Origin: Flavobacterium sandaracinum
Lineage (GTDB): Bacteria; Bacteroidota; Bacteroidia; Flavobacteriales; Flavobacteriaceae
Assembly (NCBI RefSeq): GCF_004349135.1
Contig: NZ_SMFN01000016.1
Coordinates: 1-64,000 of the forward strand
Length of the DNA: 64,000 nt
Direction: 5' to 3'
The stretch's first letter is position 1. The number at the start of each line of letters is the position of its first letter. The notes below the pieces were generated by a model. It saw nothing but the letters and a program-made list of their open reading frames with translations. It was not told where the DNA came from and made no database searches. The translations under genes were made by a program, and so were the position numbers. Below, one piece after another: positions 15,519 through 24,411 of this stretch.

Positions 15519-18152
15519 CTATTTCAAACCCGCTAAACTGTGCTCGATAGTTTCAATTTTTGCTAAAGCATCGGCCTCCTTTTGTCTTTCGTTTGCCAAT
15601 ACTTTCTCTGGCGCACCAGCCACAAATTTCTCATTTGCCAGTTTGTTCTGAACAGACTTTAAGAAACCTTGCGTGTACACTAACTCAACTGTAAGTTTAG
15701 CAATCTCAGCTTCTACGTCAATGTTTCCGGTGATTGGAATAAAATATTCATTCGATTTCACACGGAACGATAAAGCCCCATTTACTTTATCCGAAACATA
15801 TTCTAATGAAGTAATATTCCCTAATTTGGTTACAACCGAATCAAAATAAGTAGAAGCGGAATCGTTGTTAATCGCTTTCAATTCGATAGCATCTTTGAAC
15901 GGAATATTCTTGTCTTTACGAATCGTTCTAATTCCGGATATCACTTCAATTGTGTTTTCGAAATCAGCGATTAAAGCCGCGTTAAACGGTTTCATCTCTG
16001 GCCAAGTCGAAACAATTAAGGCTTCTTCTGGAGATCTTTCGGCAAGAATTTGCCAAATTTCCTCCGTTAAAAACGGCATAAATGGATGTAATAATTTCAT
16101 ATTATTTTCGAGCATTTCTATAGCTTTCGCCAAAGTAACGCTGTCGATTGGTTGCTGATAAGCCGGTTTTATCATTTCAAGGAACCAAGAACAAAAATCA
16201 TCCCAAACCAATTTATAAATCGCCATTAACGCATCGGAAATTCTGTATTTTTCGAAATTGTCTTCGATTTCTATAAGTGTTTGTTGCAATTTGGCTTCGT
16301 ACCATTCAATCGCCACTTTGGAAGATTCCGGTTGCGATATGGCATCTGAAGCTTCCCAACCTTTTATCAGTTTGAAAGCATTCCATATTTTATTAGTAAA
16401 CGCTTTTCCTTGGTTACACAATTCTTCATCAAACATAATGTCGTTTCCTGCAGAAGCGCTCAAAAGCAATCCTACACGAACTCCATCGGCACCAAATTTT
16501 TCAATTAAATCTAAAGGATCCGGGGAATTTCCTAGTGATTTAGACATTTTACGTCTTTGTTTGTCCCGAACCAATCCAGTCAAATACACATTTGTAAATG
16601 GTTTTTTACCGGTGTATTCATATCCTGCAATTATCATTCTGGCTACCCAAAAGAATAAAATATCTGGACCGGTAACTAAATCATTCGTTGGATAATAGTA
16701 TTTAAAATCTTCACTTTCTGGATCCATAATTCCACCAAAAACGGACATCGGCCACAGCCAAGAAGAAAACCAAGTATCTAAGGCATCAACATCTTGTCTT
16801 AAATCTTTTGTTTCAAGTTTCAGGTTTAAAGTTTTCTCTCTCGCTAGCTTTAAGGCTTGCTCAATATTCTCGGCAACCACAAAATCTTCTTTTCCGTCTC
16901 CGTAGAAATAAGCAGGAATTTGTTGTCCCCACCACAATTGACGGGAAATATTCCAGTCGCGAATATTGTTCAACCAGTGGGCATAGGTATTATTAAAACG
17001 AGCAGGATGCAATTTGATTTCACCATCTTCTAACACCGATTTAATAGCTAGTTTTACCAAATCTTCCATTTTCAAGAACCATTGGTCAGACAAACGTGGC
17101 TCTATAACCGCTTTGGTTCTTTCCGAAGTTCCCACTTTGTTCAGGTGAATTTCTGTTTTTGCTAAAGCTCCTATCGTTTCTAATTCTTTGGCAATCGCCT
17201 CCCGAACCACAAAACGATCTTTTCCTTGGTAGTGTAATCCAAAACTATTCAACGTAGCATCTTCATTGAAAATATCAATAATCTCCAAATTGTGCTTTTC
17301 TCCCAATGCTTTGTCATTGATATCGTGCGCCGGAGTTACTTTCAAACATCCTGTTCCAAATTCAATATCAACATATTCATCTTCGATAATTGGAATTACT
17401 CTTCCGCAAATAGGCACAATCGCTTTTTTGCCTTTCAAATGGGTAAATCGTTCGTCATTTGGATTAATACAAATCGCGGTATCTCCAAAAATAGTTTCCG
17501 GACGCGTTGTTGCAATCGTGAGGAAATCTTCACTTCCTTCTATTTTATATTTTAAGAAATATAATTTTCCTTGTTGTTCTTCATAAATTACTTCTTCGTC
17601 TGACAAGGTTGTCTTCGCTTCAGGATCCCAATTTACCATTCGGTATCCTCTGTAAATCAACCCTTTATTGTATAAATCTACAAAAGATTTAATTACAGAT
17701 GCCGACATATCTGGATCCATTGTAAATTTGGTTCTTTCCCAATCGCAAGAAGCGCCTAGTTTTTTTAATTGGTCCAGAATTACACCACCATATTTATCTG
17801 TCCATTCCCAGGCATGCGCCAAAAATTCTTCGCGAGTCAAATCATTTTTATTGATTCCTTCGGCTTTTAATTTGGCCACCACTTTTGCCTCAGTGGCAAT
17901 CGAAGCATGATCCGTTCCTGGAACCCAACATGCGTTGAATCCTTTAAGACGCGCTCTTCTAATTAACACATCTTGAATCGTATTGTTCAACATGTGTCCC
18001 ATGTGCAAAACCCCAGTCACATTTGGAGGTGGAATCACAATGGTGTAGGGTGTTCTATGATCTGGTTCTGAATGAAAATAATTATTTTTCATCCAGTAGT
18101 CATACCATTTATTTTCAATAGTTTGAGCGTCAAATTGTGCAGGAATTGTCAT
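15519..18152 (-). CDS. valS: Valine--tRNA ligase
   Basis: An 877-residue class I synthetase that charges tRNA-Val, with an editing domain. The HIGH-type motif is HMGH at 50-53 in PPPNVTGVLHMGH, and KMSKS is at 535-539 (RRKMSKSLGNSPDPLD). The CP1 editing region contains TIATTRPETIFGDTAI and the GTGCLKVTPAHD segment. The C-terminal part is the anticodon-binding domain and a coiled coil rich in lysine and glutamate (from about 800). The length is normal. It is transcribed alone, with a leader of roughly 100 bases containing a small hairpin and a terminator immediately downstream. Confidence 0.97.
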   Translation of the reverse strand: MTIPAQFDAQTIENKWYDYWMKNNYFHSEPDHRTPYTIVIPPPNVTGVLHMGHMLNNTIQDVLIRRARLKGFNACWVPGTDHASIATEAKVVAKLKAEGINKNDLTREEFLAHAWEWTDKYGGVILDQLKKLGASCDWERTKFTMDPDMSASVIKSFVDLYNKGLIYRGYRMVNWDPEAKTTLSDEEVIYEEQQGKLYFLKYKIEGSEDFLTIATTRPETIFGDTAICINPNDERFTHLKGKKAIVPICGRVIPIIEDEYVDIEFGTGCLKVTPAHDINDKALGEKHNLEIIDIFNEDATLNSFGLHYQGKDRFVVREAIAKELETIGALAKTEIHLNKVGTSERTKAVIEPRLSDQWFLKMEDLVKLAIKSVLEDGEIKLHPARFNNTYAHWLNNIRDWNISRQLWWGQQIPAYFYGDGKEDFVVAENIEQALKLAREKTLNLKLETKDLRQDVDALDTWFSSWLWPMSVFGGIMDPESEDFKYYYPTNDLVTGPDILFFWVARMIIAGYEYTGKKPFTNVYLTGLVRDKQRRKMSKSLGNSPDPLDLIEKFGADGVRVGLLLSASAGNDIMFDEELCNQGKAFTNKIWNAFKLIKGWEASDAISQPESSKVAIEWYEAKLQQTLIEIEDNFEKYRISDALMAIYKLVWDDFCSWFLEMIKPAYQQPIDSVTLAKAIEMLENNMKLLHPFMPFLTEEIWQILAERSPEEALIVSTWPEMKPFNAALIADFENTIEVISGIRTIRKDKNIPFKDAIELKAINNDSASTYFDSVVTKLGNITSLEYVSDKVNGALSFRVKSNEYFIPITGNIDVEAEIAKLTVELVYTQGFLKSVQNKLANEKFVAGAPEKVLANERQKEADALAKIETIEHSLAGLK

Positions 18153-18188
18153 TTTATTTTGGATTTGATGATAAGCGAACTTGGTTCA

Positions 18189-18208
18189 TCGATTCAATAT
18201 GGAATCGA
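18189..18208 (-). promoter_or_regulatory. Hairpin in the valS leader
   Basis: A perfect 7-bp inverted repeat, TCGATTC and GAATCGA, with a 6-base loop. It lies 37 bases upstream of the valS start codon and inside the predicted transcript. Role unknown. No T-box features were recognised. Confidence 0.3.
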
Positions 18209-18261
18209 CTCAACAGCTTGCCTTAAATCTTTGGTCTGATATTTGTAATTAATCTTGAGAA

Positions 18262-18269
18262 CAAAAGTA
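18262..18269 (-). promoter_or_regulatory. Candidate -7 box for valS
   Basis: The minus strand reads TACTTTTG, an exact TAnnTTTG match about 110 bases upstream of the valS ATG. No clear -33 TTG was seen at the right distance. Confidence 0.4.
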
Positions 18270-18304
18270 AATAATTAAGTACACTATAAAAAGAGAAATA
18301 AATA

Positions 18305-18335
18305 TTTGTGCGTTAATTAAAAGGAAGTATATTTA
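18305..18335 (+). promoter_or_regulatory. Candidate promoter for the DUF1573 gene
   Basis: TTTG at 18305-18308 and TATATTTA at 18328-18335 (one mismatch to TAnnTTTG) with 19 bases between. This is a normal -33/-7 spacing for Bacteroidota, about 22 bases before the ATG. Confidence 0.5.
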
Positions 18336-18357
18336 CTTTAATGATTAAAAAATAAAA

Positions 18358-18750
18358 ATGAAAATGAAAAAAACTATAATTTTATTTGCATTCGCAATGA
18401 TCAGTAGTATCGGTTTTGCTCAAAACGGACCTAAAATTGTATTTTCTGCTAAAGACAATACAATTGATTACGGGCGGGTTACAAAGAATGAAGATGGCAG
18501 ACGCGATTTCACTTTTACCAATACAGGTAATGCGCCACTAATTATCACTAATGTATTATCAACTTGTGGTTGTACCGTTCCTACAAAACCAAATGAACCA
18601 ATCATGCCGGGAAAAACTGGAAAAATTACCGTGAAATACAATATGGCTCCGGGACCTATCCGAAAAACAATAACTGTGGAATCGAATGCAGTAAATTATG
18701 AAGGCGGAAGAGTTGCTCTGAAAATTAAAGGAGAAGTAATTTCCAATTAA
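18358..18750 (+). CDS. DUF1573-domain exported protein
   Basis: A 130-residue protein with a signal peptide (MKMKKTIILFAFAMISSIGFA, then QNG). The mature part is a single immunoglobulin-like DUF1573 domain: IDYGRVTKNEDGRRDFTFTN, then the family hallmark STCGCTVPTKP with two cysteines, then PGKTGKITVKYN. This family is abundant in Bacteroidota and has no settled function. An ASH-like protein- or surface-binding role has been suggested for the fold. It is a single gene in its own transcription unit, divergent from valS and convergent with the protease gene. Confidence 0.92.
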   Translation: MKMKKTIILFAFAMISSIGFAQNGPKIVFSAKDNTIDYGRVTKNEDGRRDFTFTNTGNAPLIITNVLSTCGCTVPTKPNEPIMPGKTGKITVKYNMAPGPIRKTITVESNAVNYEGGRVALKIKGEVISN

Positions 18751-18769
18751 TACATTATGTATCAAACTA

Positions 18770-18801
18770 AAATGCTTCTGAACTATTTTTCAGAAGCATT
18801 T
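18770..18801. terminator. Bidirectional terminator between DUF1573 and the protease gene
   Basis: AAATGCTTCTGAA (18770-18782) pairs with TTCAGAAGCATTT (18789-18801 region). It is followed by nine T on the plus strand and lies between two convergent genes. Confidence 0.85.
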
Positions 18802-18806
18802 TTTTT

Positions 18807-20135
18807 TTACAAAATATCATCGAGTTGAAAAGTGAACTTCAAAATCTGTTTTTGCCTTTCCACTACTAGCGTAATCCACTTATTCTCTATCGATTTAAAA
18901 AGGGAATTAATTTCTTGCAACGAATACTTGTAAGGAACAACATCATTAATCATAATAATAATATCCCCTTTTTGCAACCCTGCTTCAGCGGCAGAAGAGT
19001 TCTTCCTAACATTAGCAATTTCGAAAATAGGTTTTAGTTTAAATTTATATTTAAAATCCGTCTTGGGGCTTGTACCTCCAGACTCACCATACTTATTAGC
19101 TAACGGAACTGTTTCCATCCGGACTGTCTCCTGAATCCATTGCAAACCATTGTGTTGAATCTCGACACCCGTTTTATTATAACTAAAAGGAGTTGAAAAT
19201 TCACTATTCTTTTTCAAATACAATCGTTGGTTTTGATAGTCAAAAACCACATCAAATCTTTTCATGATTTCGCCACCTATAGATCCCATTCGATCGGGCA
19301 CCATCGTTACATTTCTAATCGAAATAGAGTCTGGAAAAGCTGCAACTGGCTTACTAAATTCAAAATTAGCCATCTTAAATTTTTGAAGCCGCCCTCTTTT
19401 ACCTTCAACGTCACCACTAAATCCCCTTCCCAAAAAATCATTAAAATTTTTAACAGGAACTTTTATTAAAGCGGAACGATCTTGAAACAACCAAACTGCA
19501 TCACTATTACCAATGTCAATCAACAACTTTACCGCAACATCATGATTATCTAGCGTCACTGTGCTATTTACGTATGGCTTATATTTTTCTATAGTTATGG
19601 GAATCGTGCTGAATTTCTTTTCAAATTTAGTACGGTTTCTTTCAGTATTCTTGTAAACAACAATCCTCTTTTTATGGTAATTCACTTCGACTAAATTATT
19701 TCGGAAAAACTGATAACCAATAATCCCGTTCACAGGAATCCCAATATGAGAAGATAAATTAAACTCAGGATCCAAAACAATATAAAGCATGTGATTCTTA
19801 ATCATTAGATCGCTAAATTCCAACGTATTATTCGTAGATTTTAATCCTTCAACAGCCGCTTGATTCCCTAGTCCTCTTAGTAATACCTTTTCAATATTAA
19901 AAAAACGGACTTCTTTTTTATCCTCTAAACTAAACAATATAGTCTCAGCAACTCCTGTATCTAACAAAAAATTTAGTTCTATTCCATTGACTTTTATAGG
20001 TACAAAAACTAAATTATTAATCAACTTAAACGGTACGCTGGTTTTACTTACCTCTTTTTCGAACTGAAATCCTTCTTGTGCAAAAACAGACACAACGTAT
20101 AGATAGGTAAATAGTAAAAATAGTACTTTTTTCAT
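18807..20135 (-). CDS. Retropepsin-like aspartyl protease with PDZ domain
   Basis: A 442-residue exported protein (signal peptide MKKVLFLLFTYLYVVSVFA, then QEG). Two aspartyl-protease-like halves are visible. The first has NFLLDTGVAETILFS with the catalytic DTG near residue 58. The second has VKLLIDIGNSDAVWL with DIG in place of DTG. From about residue 355 a PDZ domain follows, with ANVRKNSSAAEAGLQKGDII. This architecture is common in Bacteroidota and is predicted to cut or bind proteins at the cell envelope. Its substrate is unknown. The altered second motif may weaken dimer-like catalysis. Confidence 0.85.
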   Translation of the reverse strand: MKKVLFLLFTYLYVVSVFAQEGFQFEKEVSKTSVPFKLINNLVFVPIKVNGIELNFLLDTGVAETILFSLEDKKEVRFFNIEKVLLRGLGNQAAVEGLKSTNNTLEFSDLMIKNHMLYIVLDPEFNLSSHIGIPVNGIIGYQFFRNNLVEVNYHKKRIVVYKNTERNRTKFEKKFSTIPITIEKYKPYVNSTVTLDNHDVAVKLLIDIGNSDAVWLFQDRSALIKVPVKNFNDFLGRGFSGDVEGKRGRLQKFKMANFEFSKPVAAFPDSISIRNVTMVPDRMGSIGGEIMKRFDVVFDYQNQRLYLKKNSEFSTPFSYNKTGVEIQHNGLQWIQETVRMETVPLANKYGESGGTSPKTDFKYKFKLKPIFEIANVRKNSSAAEAGLQKGDIIIMINDVVPYKYSLQEINSLFKSIENKWITLVVERQKQILKFTFQLDDIL

Positions 20136-20208
20136 TTGAATAATTTACATAAAAATACTAAATTAATTCGATCAAAAATGCAGATTTAACACTATATACG
20201 TCTATTGA

Positions 20209-20242
20209 TTGTAATAAATTCGAAAAAAAAATCGCAAATTTG
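20209..20242 (+). promoter_or_regulatory. Candidate promoter for the aminotransferase gene
   Basis: TTG at 20209-20211 and CAAATTTG at 20235-20242 (one mismatch to TAnnTTTG), spacing 23. It lies inside the N-terminal extension of the longest reading frame, which supports the ATG at 20262 as the start. Confidence 0.35.
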
Positions 20243-20261
20243 CAATTCAATAATTAAGACT

Positions 20262-21467
20262 ATGCCAAAAATATCAAACAAAGGCAAACAAATGCCTGAA
20301 TCACCAATACGAAAATTGGTTCCATACTCTGAAATAGCTAAGAAAAAAGGAAATAAAGTATATCATTTGAACATTGGTCAACCCGATATAAAAACACCGG
20401 AAGTTGCTATGAGTGCGGTTAAAAATATTGATTTAACCATTCTGGAATACAGCCATTCTGCAGGAAACGAAAGCTACAGAAAAAAACTAGCGAACTATTA
20501 CACAAATCAAGGTATTTCCGTAAATATTGAAGACATCATTATTACAACAGGAGGATCTGAAGCGTTAATGTTTGCCATGGGGAGCACGATGGATCAGGGT
20601 GATGAAATTATTATCCCAGAGCCATTTTATGCAAATTATAACGGATTTTCAACGGCGTCTGGCGTGAACGTTATTCCTGTTATCTCAACTATCGAAACGG
20701 GTTTTGCACTTCCAGCTGTGGCCGATTTTGAAAAACTGATTACTCCAAAAACAAAAGCTATTCTTATTTGTAATCCAGGAAATCCAACTGGATATTTATA
20801 TTCCAAAGAAGAAATCATGCAGCTAGCAGCTCTAGTTAAAAAACATGATTTATTCTTGATATCTGATGAAGTGTATCGCGAATTCACTTATGATGGTGAC
20901 ATACATTATTCTGTTATGAGCGTTCCTGGACTTGAAGAACACGCCATTATGATTGATTCGGTTTCAAAAAGATACAGCATGTGTGGTGCGAGAATAGGGT
21001 GTATTGTTTCTAAAAATAAGGAAGTGATGACTACCGCGATGAAATTTGCACAAGCACGATTGAGTCCTCCTACTATTGAACAAATTGCAAGTGAAGCAGC
21101 ACTGGACACACCGCAAAGTTATTTTGACGAAGTAATTTCAGAATATAGAGAACGAAGAGATACTTTAATTGAAGAATTAAACAAAATAGAGGGTGTAATT
21201 GTAAGCAAACCTAAAGGTGCTTTTTATTGCATTGCGCAATTGCCAGTGAACAATGCTGACGCTTTCGCTCAATGGCTTTTAGAAAGTTATGACTTAGATG
21301 GCGAAACCGTAATGGTTGCACCAGCAGCAGGTTTTTACTCTACACCAGGAATGGGATTGAATCAGGTTCGAATTGCATACGTTTTAAAGAAAGATGACCT
21401 GATCAGTGCAGTTCGCATTTTAAAAGCAGCAATTCCAGTTTACAATGCAACACAAACTCAAGCATAA
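20262..21467 (+). CDS. Class I/II PLP-dependent aminotransferase (aspartate aminotransferase-like)
   Basis: A 401-residue enzyme starting at ATG 20262. An upstream ATG-type frame start at 20205 would add 19 unusual residues and overlaps the probable promoter. Fold type I PLP enzyme: substrate region NIGQPDIKTP, phosphate and cofactor segments TTGGSEALMFAM and CNPGNPTGYLYS, D-E-V-Y pair SDEVYREF, and the Schiff-base lysine in DSVSKRYSMCGARIG (K236). It transfers amino groups between aspartate or another amino acid and 2-oxoglutarate. The exact substrate cannot be fixed from sequence. It is a single gene followed by a strong terminator. Confidence 0.9.
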   Translation: MPKISNKGKQMPESPIRKLVPYSEIAKKKGNKVYHLNIGQPDIKTPEVAMSAVKNIDLTILEYSHSAGNESYRKKLANYYTNQGISVNIEDIIITTGGSEALMFAMGSTMDQGDEIIIPEPFYANYNGFSTASGVNVIPVISTIETGFALPAVADFEKLITPKTKAILICNPGNPTGYLYSKEEIMQLAALVKKHDLFLISDEVYREFTYDGDIHYSVMSVPGLEEHAIMIDSVSKRYSMCGARIGCIVSKNKEVMTTAMKFAQARLSPPTIEQIASEAALDTPQSYFDEVISEYRERRDTLIEELNKIEGVIVSKPKGAFYCIAQLPVNNADAFAQWLLESYDLDGETVMVAPAAGFYSTPGMGLNQVRIAYVLKKDDLISAVRILKAAIPVYNATQTQA

Positions 21468-21518
21468 GTAACTAAATTCTTCAGATTTAAAACTGGACTC
21501 AACCGGATTTACTATAAA

Positions 21519-21554
21519 AAAGGCAATAGCGAACTCGTTATTGCCTTTCTTTTT
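21519..21554 (+). terminator. Terminator after the aminotransferase gene
   Basis: AAAGGCAATA (21519-21528) pairs perfectly with TATTGCCTTT (21539-21548). It is followed by CTTTTT. Confidence 0.85.
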
Positions 21555-21644
21555 AGGCCTAAAAAAGAAACAAAAACACCTTGCAGAAGCGATAAAGTAC
21601 GTTTAAATAGTAGGAGCGATAGAAATTCTTTAATTTTTATTATT

Positions 21645-21652
21645 TATCTTTA
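21645..21652 (+). promoter_or_regulatory. Candidate -7 box for folE
   Basis: TATCTTTA, one mismatch to TAnnTTTG, 39 bases before the ATG at 21692. Confidence 0.35.
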
Positions 21653-21691
21653 CCCCTTAAATAATTACACCCACTATAATAGTTGCTTTTA

Positions 21692-22363
21692 ATGATAAAT
21701 AAAGAAGAATTTCAAGACGAAATAGGAGACAATCATATTAGTTTATCCGCAAAGAATCCAATAAGAGATGATGCTTTCACCATTTCTGATGATGATAAAA
21801 TCGAAAAAATAAAAAAAGACGTTGAGAACATCCTACTTACACTAGGCATGGACTTGACCGATGATAGTTTAAAAGGCACACCCAATCGTGTGGCTAAAAT
21901 GTTTGTAAAAGAAATTTTTGGAGGTTTGAATCCTGCAAAAAAACCAAAAGCATCCACTTTTGACAACAATTACAAATATGGTGAAATGTTAGTCGAGAAA
22001 AACATCATCGTTTATTCTACTTGTGAACACCATTTATTACCCATTATAGGGAGAGCTCACGTAGGTTATATTTCTAACGGAAGAGTTATAGGTTTATCTA
22101 AAATGAACCGCATCGTAGAATATTATGCCAAAAGACCTCAGGTGCAAGAGCGTTTAACGATGCAAATTGTGCAAGAATTACAAATTGCTTTAGGTACTGA
22201 AGATGTTGCTTGTGTGATAGATGCTAAACACCTTTGTGTAAATTCTAGAGGAATCAGTGACATCGAAAGCAGCACGGTAACATCCGAGTTTGGCGGAAAA
22301 TTTAAAGATAGCGTTACTCGTAGAGAATTCTTGGATTATATCAAACTAGAAACAAAGTTCTAA
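21692..22363 (+). CDS. folE: GTP cyclohydrolase I
   Basis: A 223-residue enzyme from the ATG at 21692 (a TTG at 21683 would add three residues). It converts GTP to 7,8-dihydroneopterin triphosphate, the first step of folate and tetrahydrobiopterin synthesis. The zinc-binding residues C111 and H114 (STCEHHLLP) and C182 (AKHLCVNSRG) are present. Other family motifs are KGTPNRVAKMF, GLSKMNRIVEYYAKRPQVQE and ESSTVTSEFGG. The N-terminal 35 residues are an acidic extension without known motifs. It is separated from cysS by a structured intergenic element. Confidence 0.96.
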   Translation: MINKEEFQDEIGDNHISLSAKNPIRDDAFTISDDDKIEKIKKDVENILLTLGMDLTDDSLKGTPNRVAKMFVKEIFGGLNPAKKPKASTFDNNYKYGEMLVEKNIIVYSTCEHHLLPIIGRAHVGYISNGRVIGLSKMNRIVEYYAKRPQVQERLTMQIVQELQIALGTEDVACVIDAKHLCVNSRGISDIESSTVTSEFGGKFKDSVTRREFLDYIKLETKF

Positions 22364-22438
22364 ATTCTATTAAACCACAGTGTGACGTGGAATAAAATGG
22401 ATATTAAACAATAAAATTATTTTAATGCAGAAATGCCC

Positions 22439-22520
22439 TAGCCCTGATTGAAGTGAAAATCCTTTTTATTCGCCCTTGCGAATAAAAAGATTGAAGCGGA
22501 AAGCAGGAAGCAGCTCCAAA
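22439..22520 (+). ncRNA. Structured element (Flavo-1-like), copy 3, upstream of cysS
   Basis: Begins TAGCCCTGATTGAAGTG, as in the topB copy. Hairpin 1 is a perfect 12-bp stem, CTTTTTATTCGC and GCGAATAAAAAG with loop CCTT (22462-22489 region). The joint AGCGGAAAGCAGGA is conserved, and the short second hairpin ends GCTCCAAAA. It ends about 14 bases before the cysS start codon and is oriented with it, so it would lie in the 5' leader of the cysS message. Confidence 0.58.
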
Positions 22521-22534
22521 AAAAAACAATTGAA

Positions 22535-24013
22535 ATGCCTTTATACAAGAGTCAGACTTTAAAAATATACAATTCACTTTCGGGAGAGAAAGAAACATTT
22601 ACACCTATTCATGAAGGAAATGTGGGAATGTATGTTTGCGGACCAACTGTTTACAGCAATGTGCATCTTGGAAATGTACGAACATTCATGTCTTTTGACA
22701 TAATTTTTAGGTATTTTTTGCATTTGGACTACAAGGTTCGCTACGTTCGTAATATTACTGATGTAGGCCATATTGTGGATGATGTAGATGAAGGTGAAGA
22801 TAAAATTGCAAAAAAAGCACGCTTGGAACAACTAGAACCCATGGAAGTGGTGCAACGATATACCGTAGATTTTCACGATATTTTGAATGCTTTCAACTTC
22901 TTACCGCCTAGTATTGAACCAACGGCAACGGGTCATATTATTGAACAGATTGAAATTATCAAGACCATTATTGATAAAGGAATAGGTTACGAAGCCAATG
23001 GATCAGTATATTTTGATGTAGTTAAATTCAACAAAACCAATCATTACGGGCGATTAAGTGGACGAAATATCGAGGATATGCTTACCAATACTCGAGATTT
23101 AGACGGTCAAACAGATAAAAGAAATCCACAAGATTTTGCGCTTTGGAAAAAAGCAGAAATACAGCACATCATGCGCTGGCCTTCGCCGTGGAGTGATGGA
23201 TTTCCGGGTTGGCACTTAGAATGTACCGCGATGAGTACGAAATACCTAGGCAATCATTTTGATATTCACGGTGGCGGAATGGACTTAAAATTCCCACATC
23301 ATGAATGTGAAATTGCTCAAAATGAGGCTTGCACTGGTCAAACTCCCGTTAATTATTGGTTACACGCCAATATGTTAACTTTGAATGGCAAAAAAATGGC
23401 TAAATCTACCGGGAATAATATTTTACCACGAGAAATATTAACAGGAGAAAATACTATTTTAAGTAAAGCTTTCTCAGCATCTGTAGCCCGATTTTTTATG
23501 CTGCAAGCGCATTACCGCAGTATTCTTGACTTTTCAGATGACGCGATTGTTGCTGCTGAAAAAGGATACAAGCGATTAATGGAGGCAATGAATTCGTTAA
23601 AAGAAATCAATGCAGGCTCAAAAAGCACTATAAATATTCCAGCATGGAAGCAATTGTGTTATGATGCCATGAATGATGATTTTAATACGCCTATCCTAAT
23701 AGCACAGTTGTTTGAAGGTGTTCGCTTTATCAATTTGCTAAAAGAGGAGAAAGAGAGTTTGAATGCAGATGACTTAGATTGTTTTGCAAAAATAATGACT
23801 GCATTTGTTTTTGACGTTTTAGGTCTAGAGGACGAAAAAGTTTCAGACAGCACAAACGATAAATTACAAGGAACGGTCAATATGCTAATTGAAATGAGGA
23901 AACAGGCTAGAGAAAACAAGAATTTTGCTTTGTCTGATCAAATTAGAGACCAATTGATCACATTAGGAATCCAACTTAAAGATGGCAAAGAAGGTACTAC
24001 TTTCTCGATTTAA
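22535..24013 (+). CDS. cysS: Cysteine--tRNA ligase
   Basis: A 492-residue class I synthetase for tRNA-Cys. The HIGH-type motif is HLGN at 44-47 within [15 protein letters not shown], and the KMSKS-type motif is KMAKS at 287-291. The zinc ligands that recognise cysteine are visible as C35, C230 (WHLECTAM), H255 and E259 (PHHECE). The C-terminal helical anticodon-binding region is complete. ATG is in the ATTGAAATG context directly after the structured element. Followed by yidD and lgt on the same strand. Confidence 0.97.
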   Translation: MPLYKSQTLKIYNSLSGEKETFTPIHEGNVGMYVCGPTVYSNVHLGNVRTFMSFDIIFRYFLHLDYKVRYVRNITDVGHIVDDVDEGEDKIAKKARLEQLEPMEVVQRYTVDFHDILNAFNFLPPSIEPTATGHIIEQIEIIKTIIDKGIGYEANGSVYFDVVKFNKTNHYGRLSGRNIEDMLTNTRDLDGQTDKRNPQDFALWKKAEIQHIMRWPSPWSDGFPGWHLECTAMSTKYLGNHFDIHGGGMDLKFPHHECEIAQNEACTGQTPVNYWLHANMLTLNGKKMAKSTGNNILPREILTGENTILSKAFSASVARFFMLQAHYRSILDFSDDAIVAAEKGYKRLMEAMNSLKEINAGSKSTINIPAWKQLCYDAMNDDFNTPILIAQLFEGVRFINLLKEEKESLNADDLDCFAKIMTAFVFDVLGLEDEKVSDSTNDKLQGTVNMLIEMRKQARENKNFALSDQIRDQLITLGIQLKDGKEGTTFSI

Positions 24014-24108
24014 TGCCATCCTAGTTCTGATGTTGTGTAACTCTATTAAGCAACGAGCGTAAAAAAGGATAAACGGTATGAGACCTTTGATAATTCCCAA
24101 CTAAAACT

Positions 24109-24348
24109 ATGAAAATAACTGCTCCATTTATCATTTTAGTCCGGTTTTATCAAGTAGCGATTTCACCGTTCACACCTTCAGCTTGTCGATTTGAGCCCAC
24201 CTGCTCGTCCTACATGATTGAAGCGCTACAAACTCATGGGTTATTTTACGGAGGATATCTGGGAACTAAACGAATTTTGAGTTGTCATCCTTGGGGAAAA
24301 ACAGGATATGATCCCGTGCCTAAAAAATCTTGCCTTCATAAACATTAG
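24109..24348 (+). CDS. yidD: Membrane protein insertion efficiency factor YidD
   Basis: A 79-residue YidD protein, which assists YidC-dependent membrane protein insertion at the inner face of the membrane. The N-terminal amphipathic helix and family hallmarks are present: [20 protein letters not shown] with its two cysteines, the [13 protein letters not shown] helix and [13 protein letters not shown]. The length is normal. It lies 95 bases after cysS and 63 before lgt, in a run with other membrane biogenesis functions. Confidence 0.95.
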   Translation: MKITAPFIILVRFYQVAISPFTPSACRFEPTCSSYMIEALQTHGLFYGGYLGTKRILSCHPWGKTGYDPVPKKSCLHKH

Positions 24349-24373
24349 TTTTTATAGTACAAATTTTACTTTT

Positions 24374-24381
24374 TATCTTTA
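24374..24381 (+). promoter_or_regulatory. Candidate -7 box for lgt
   Basis: TATCTTTA (one mismatch to TAnnTTTG), 30 bases before the lgt ATG. This suggests lgt may be transcribed separately from yidD. Confidence 0.3.
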
Positions 24382-24411
24382 TTTTTACCTAAAATAACAA
24401 AATTACAATAC

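Noticed and set aside
20205-20261. 19-residue N-terminal extension of the aminotransferase
   Set aside because: It contains the probable promoter, is basic and atypical, and the ATG at 20262 gives the normal family N-terminus.
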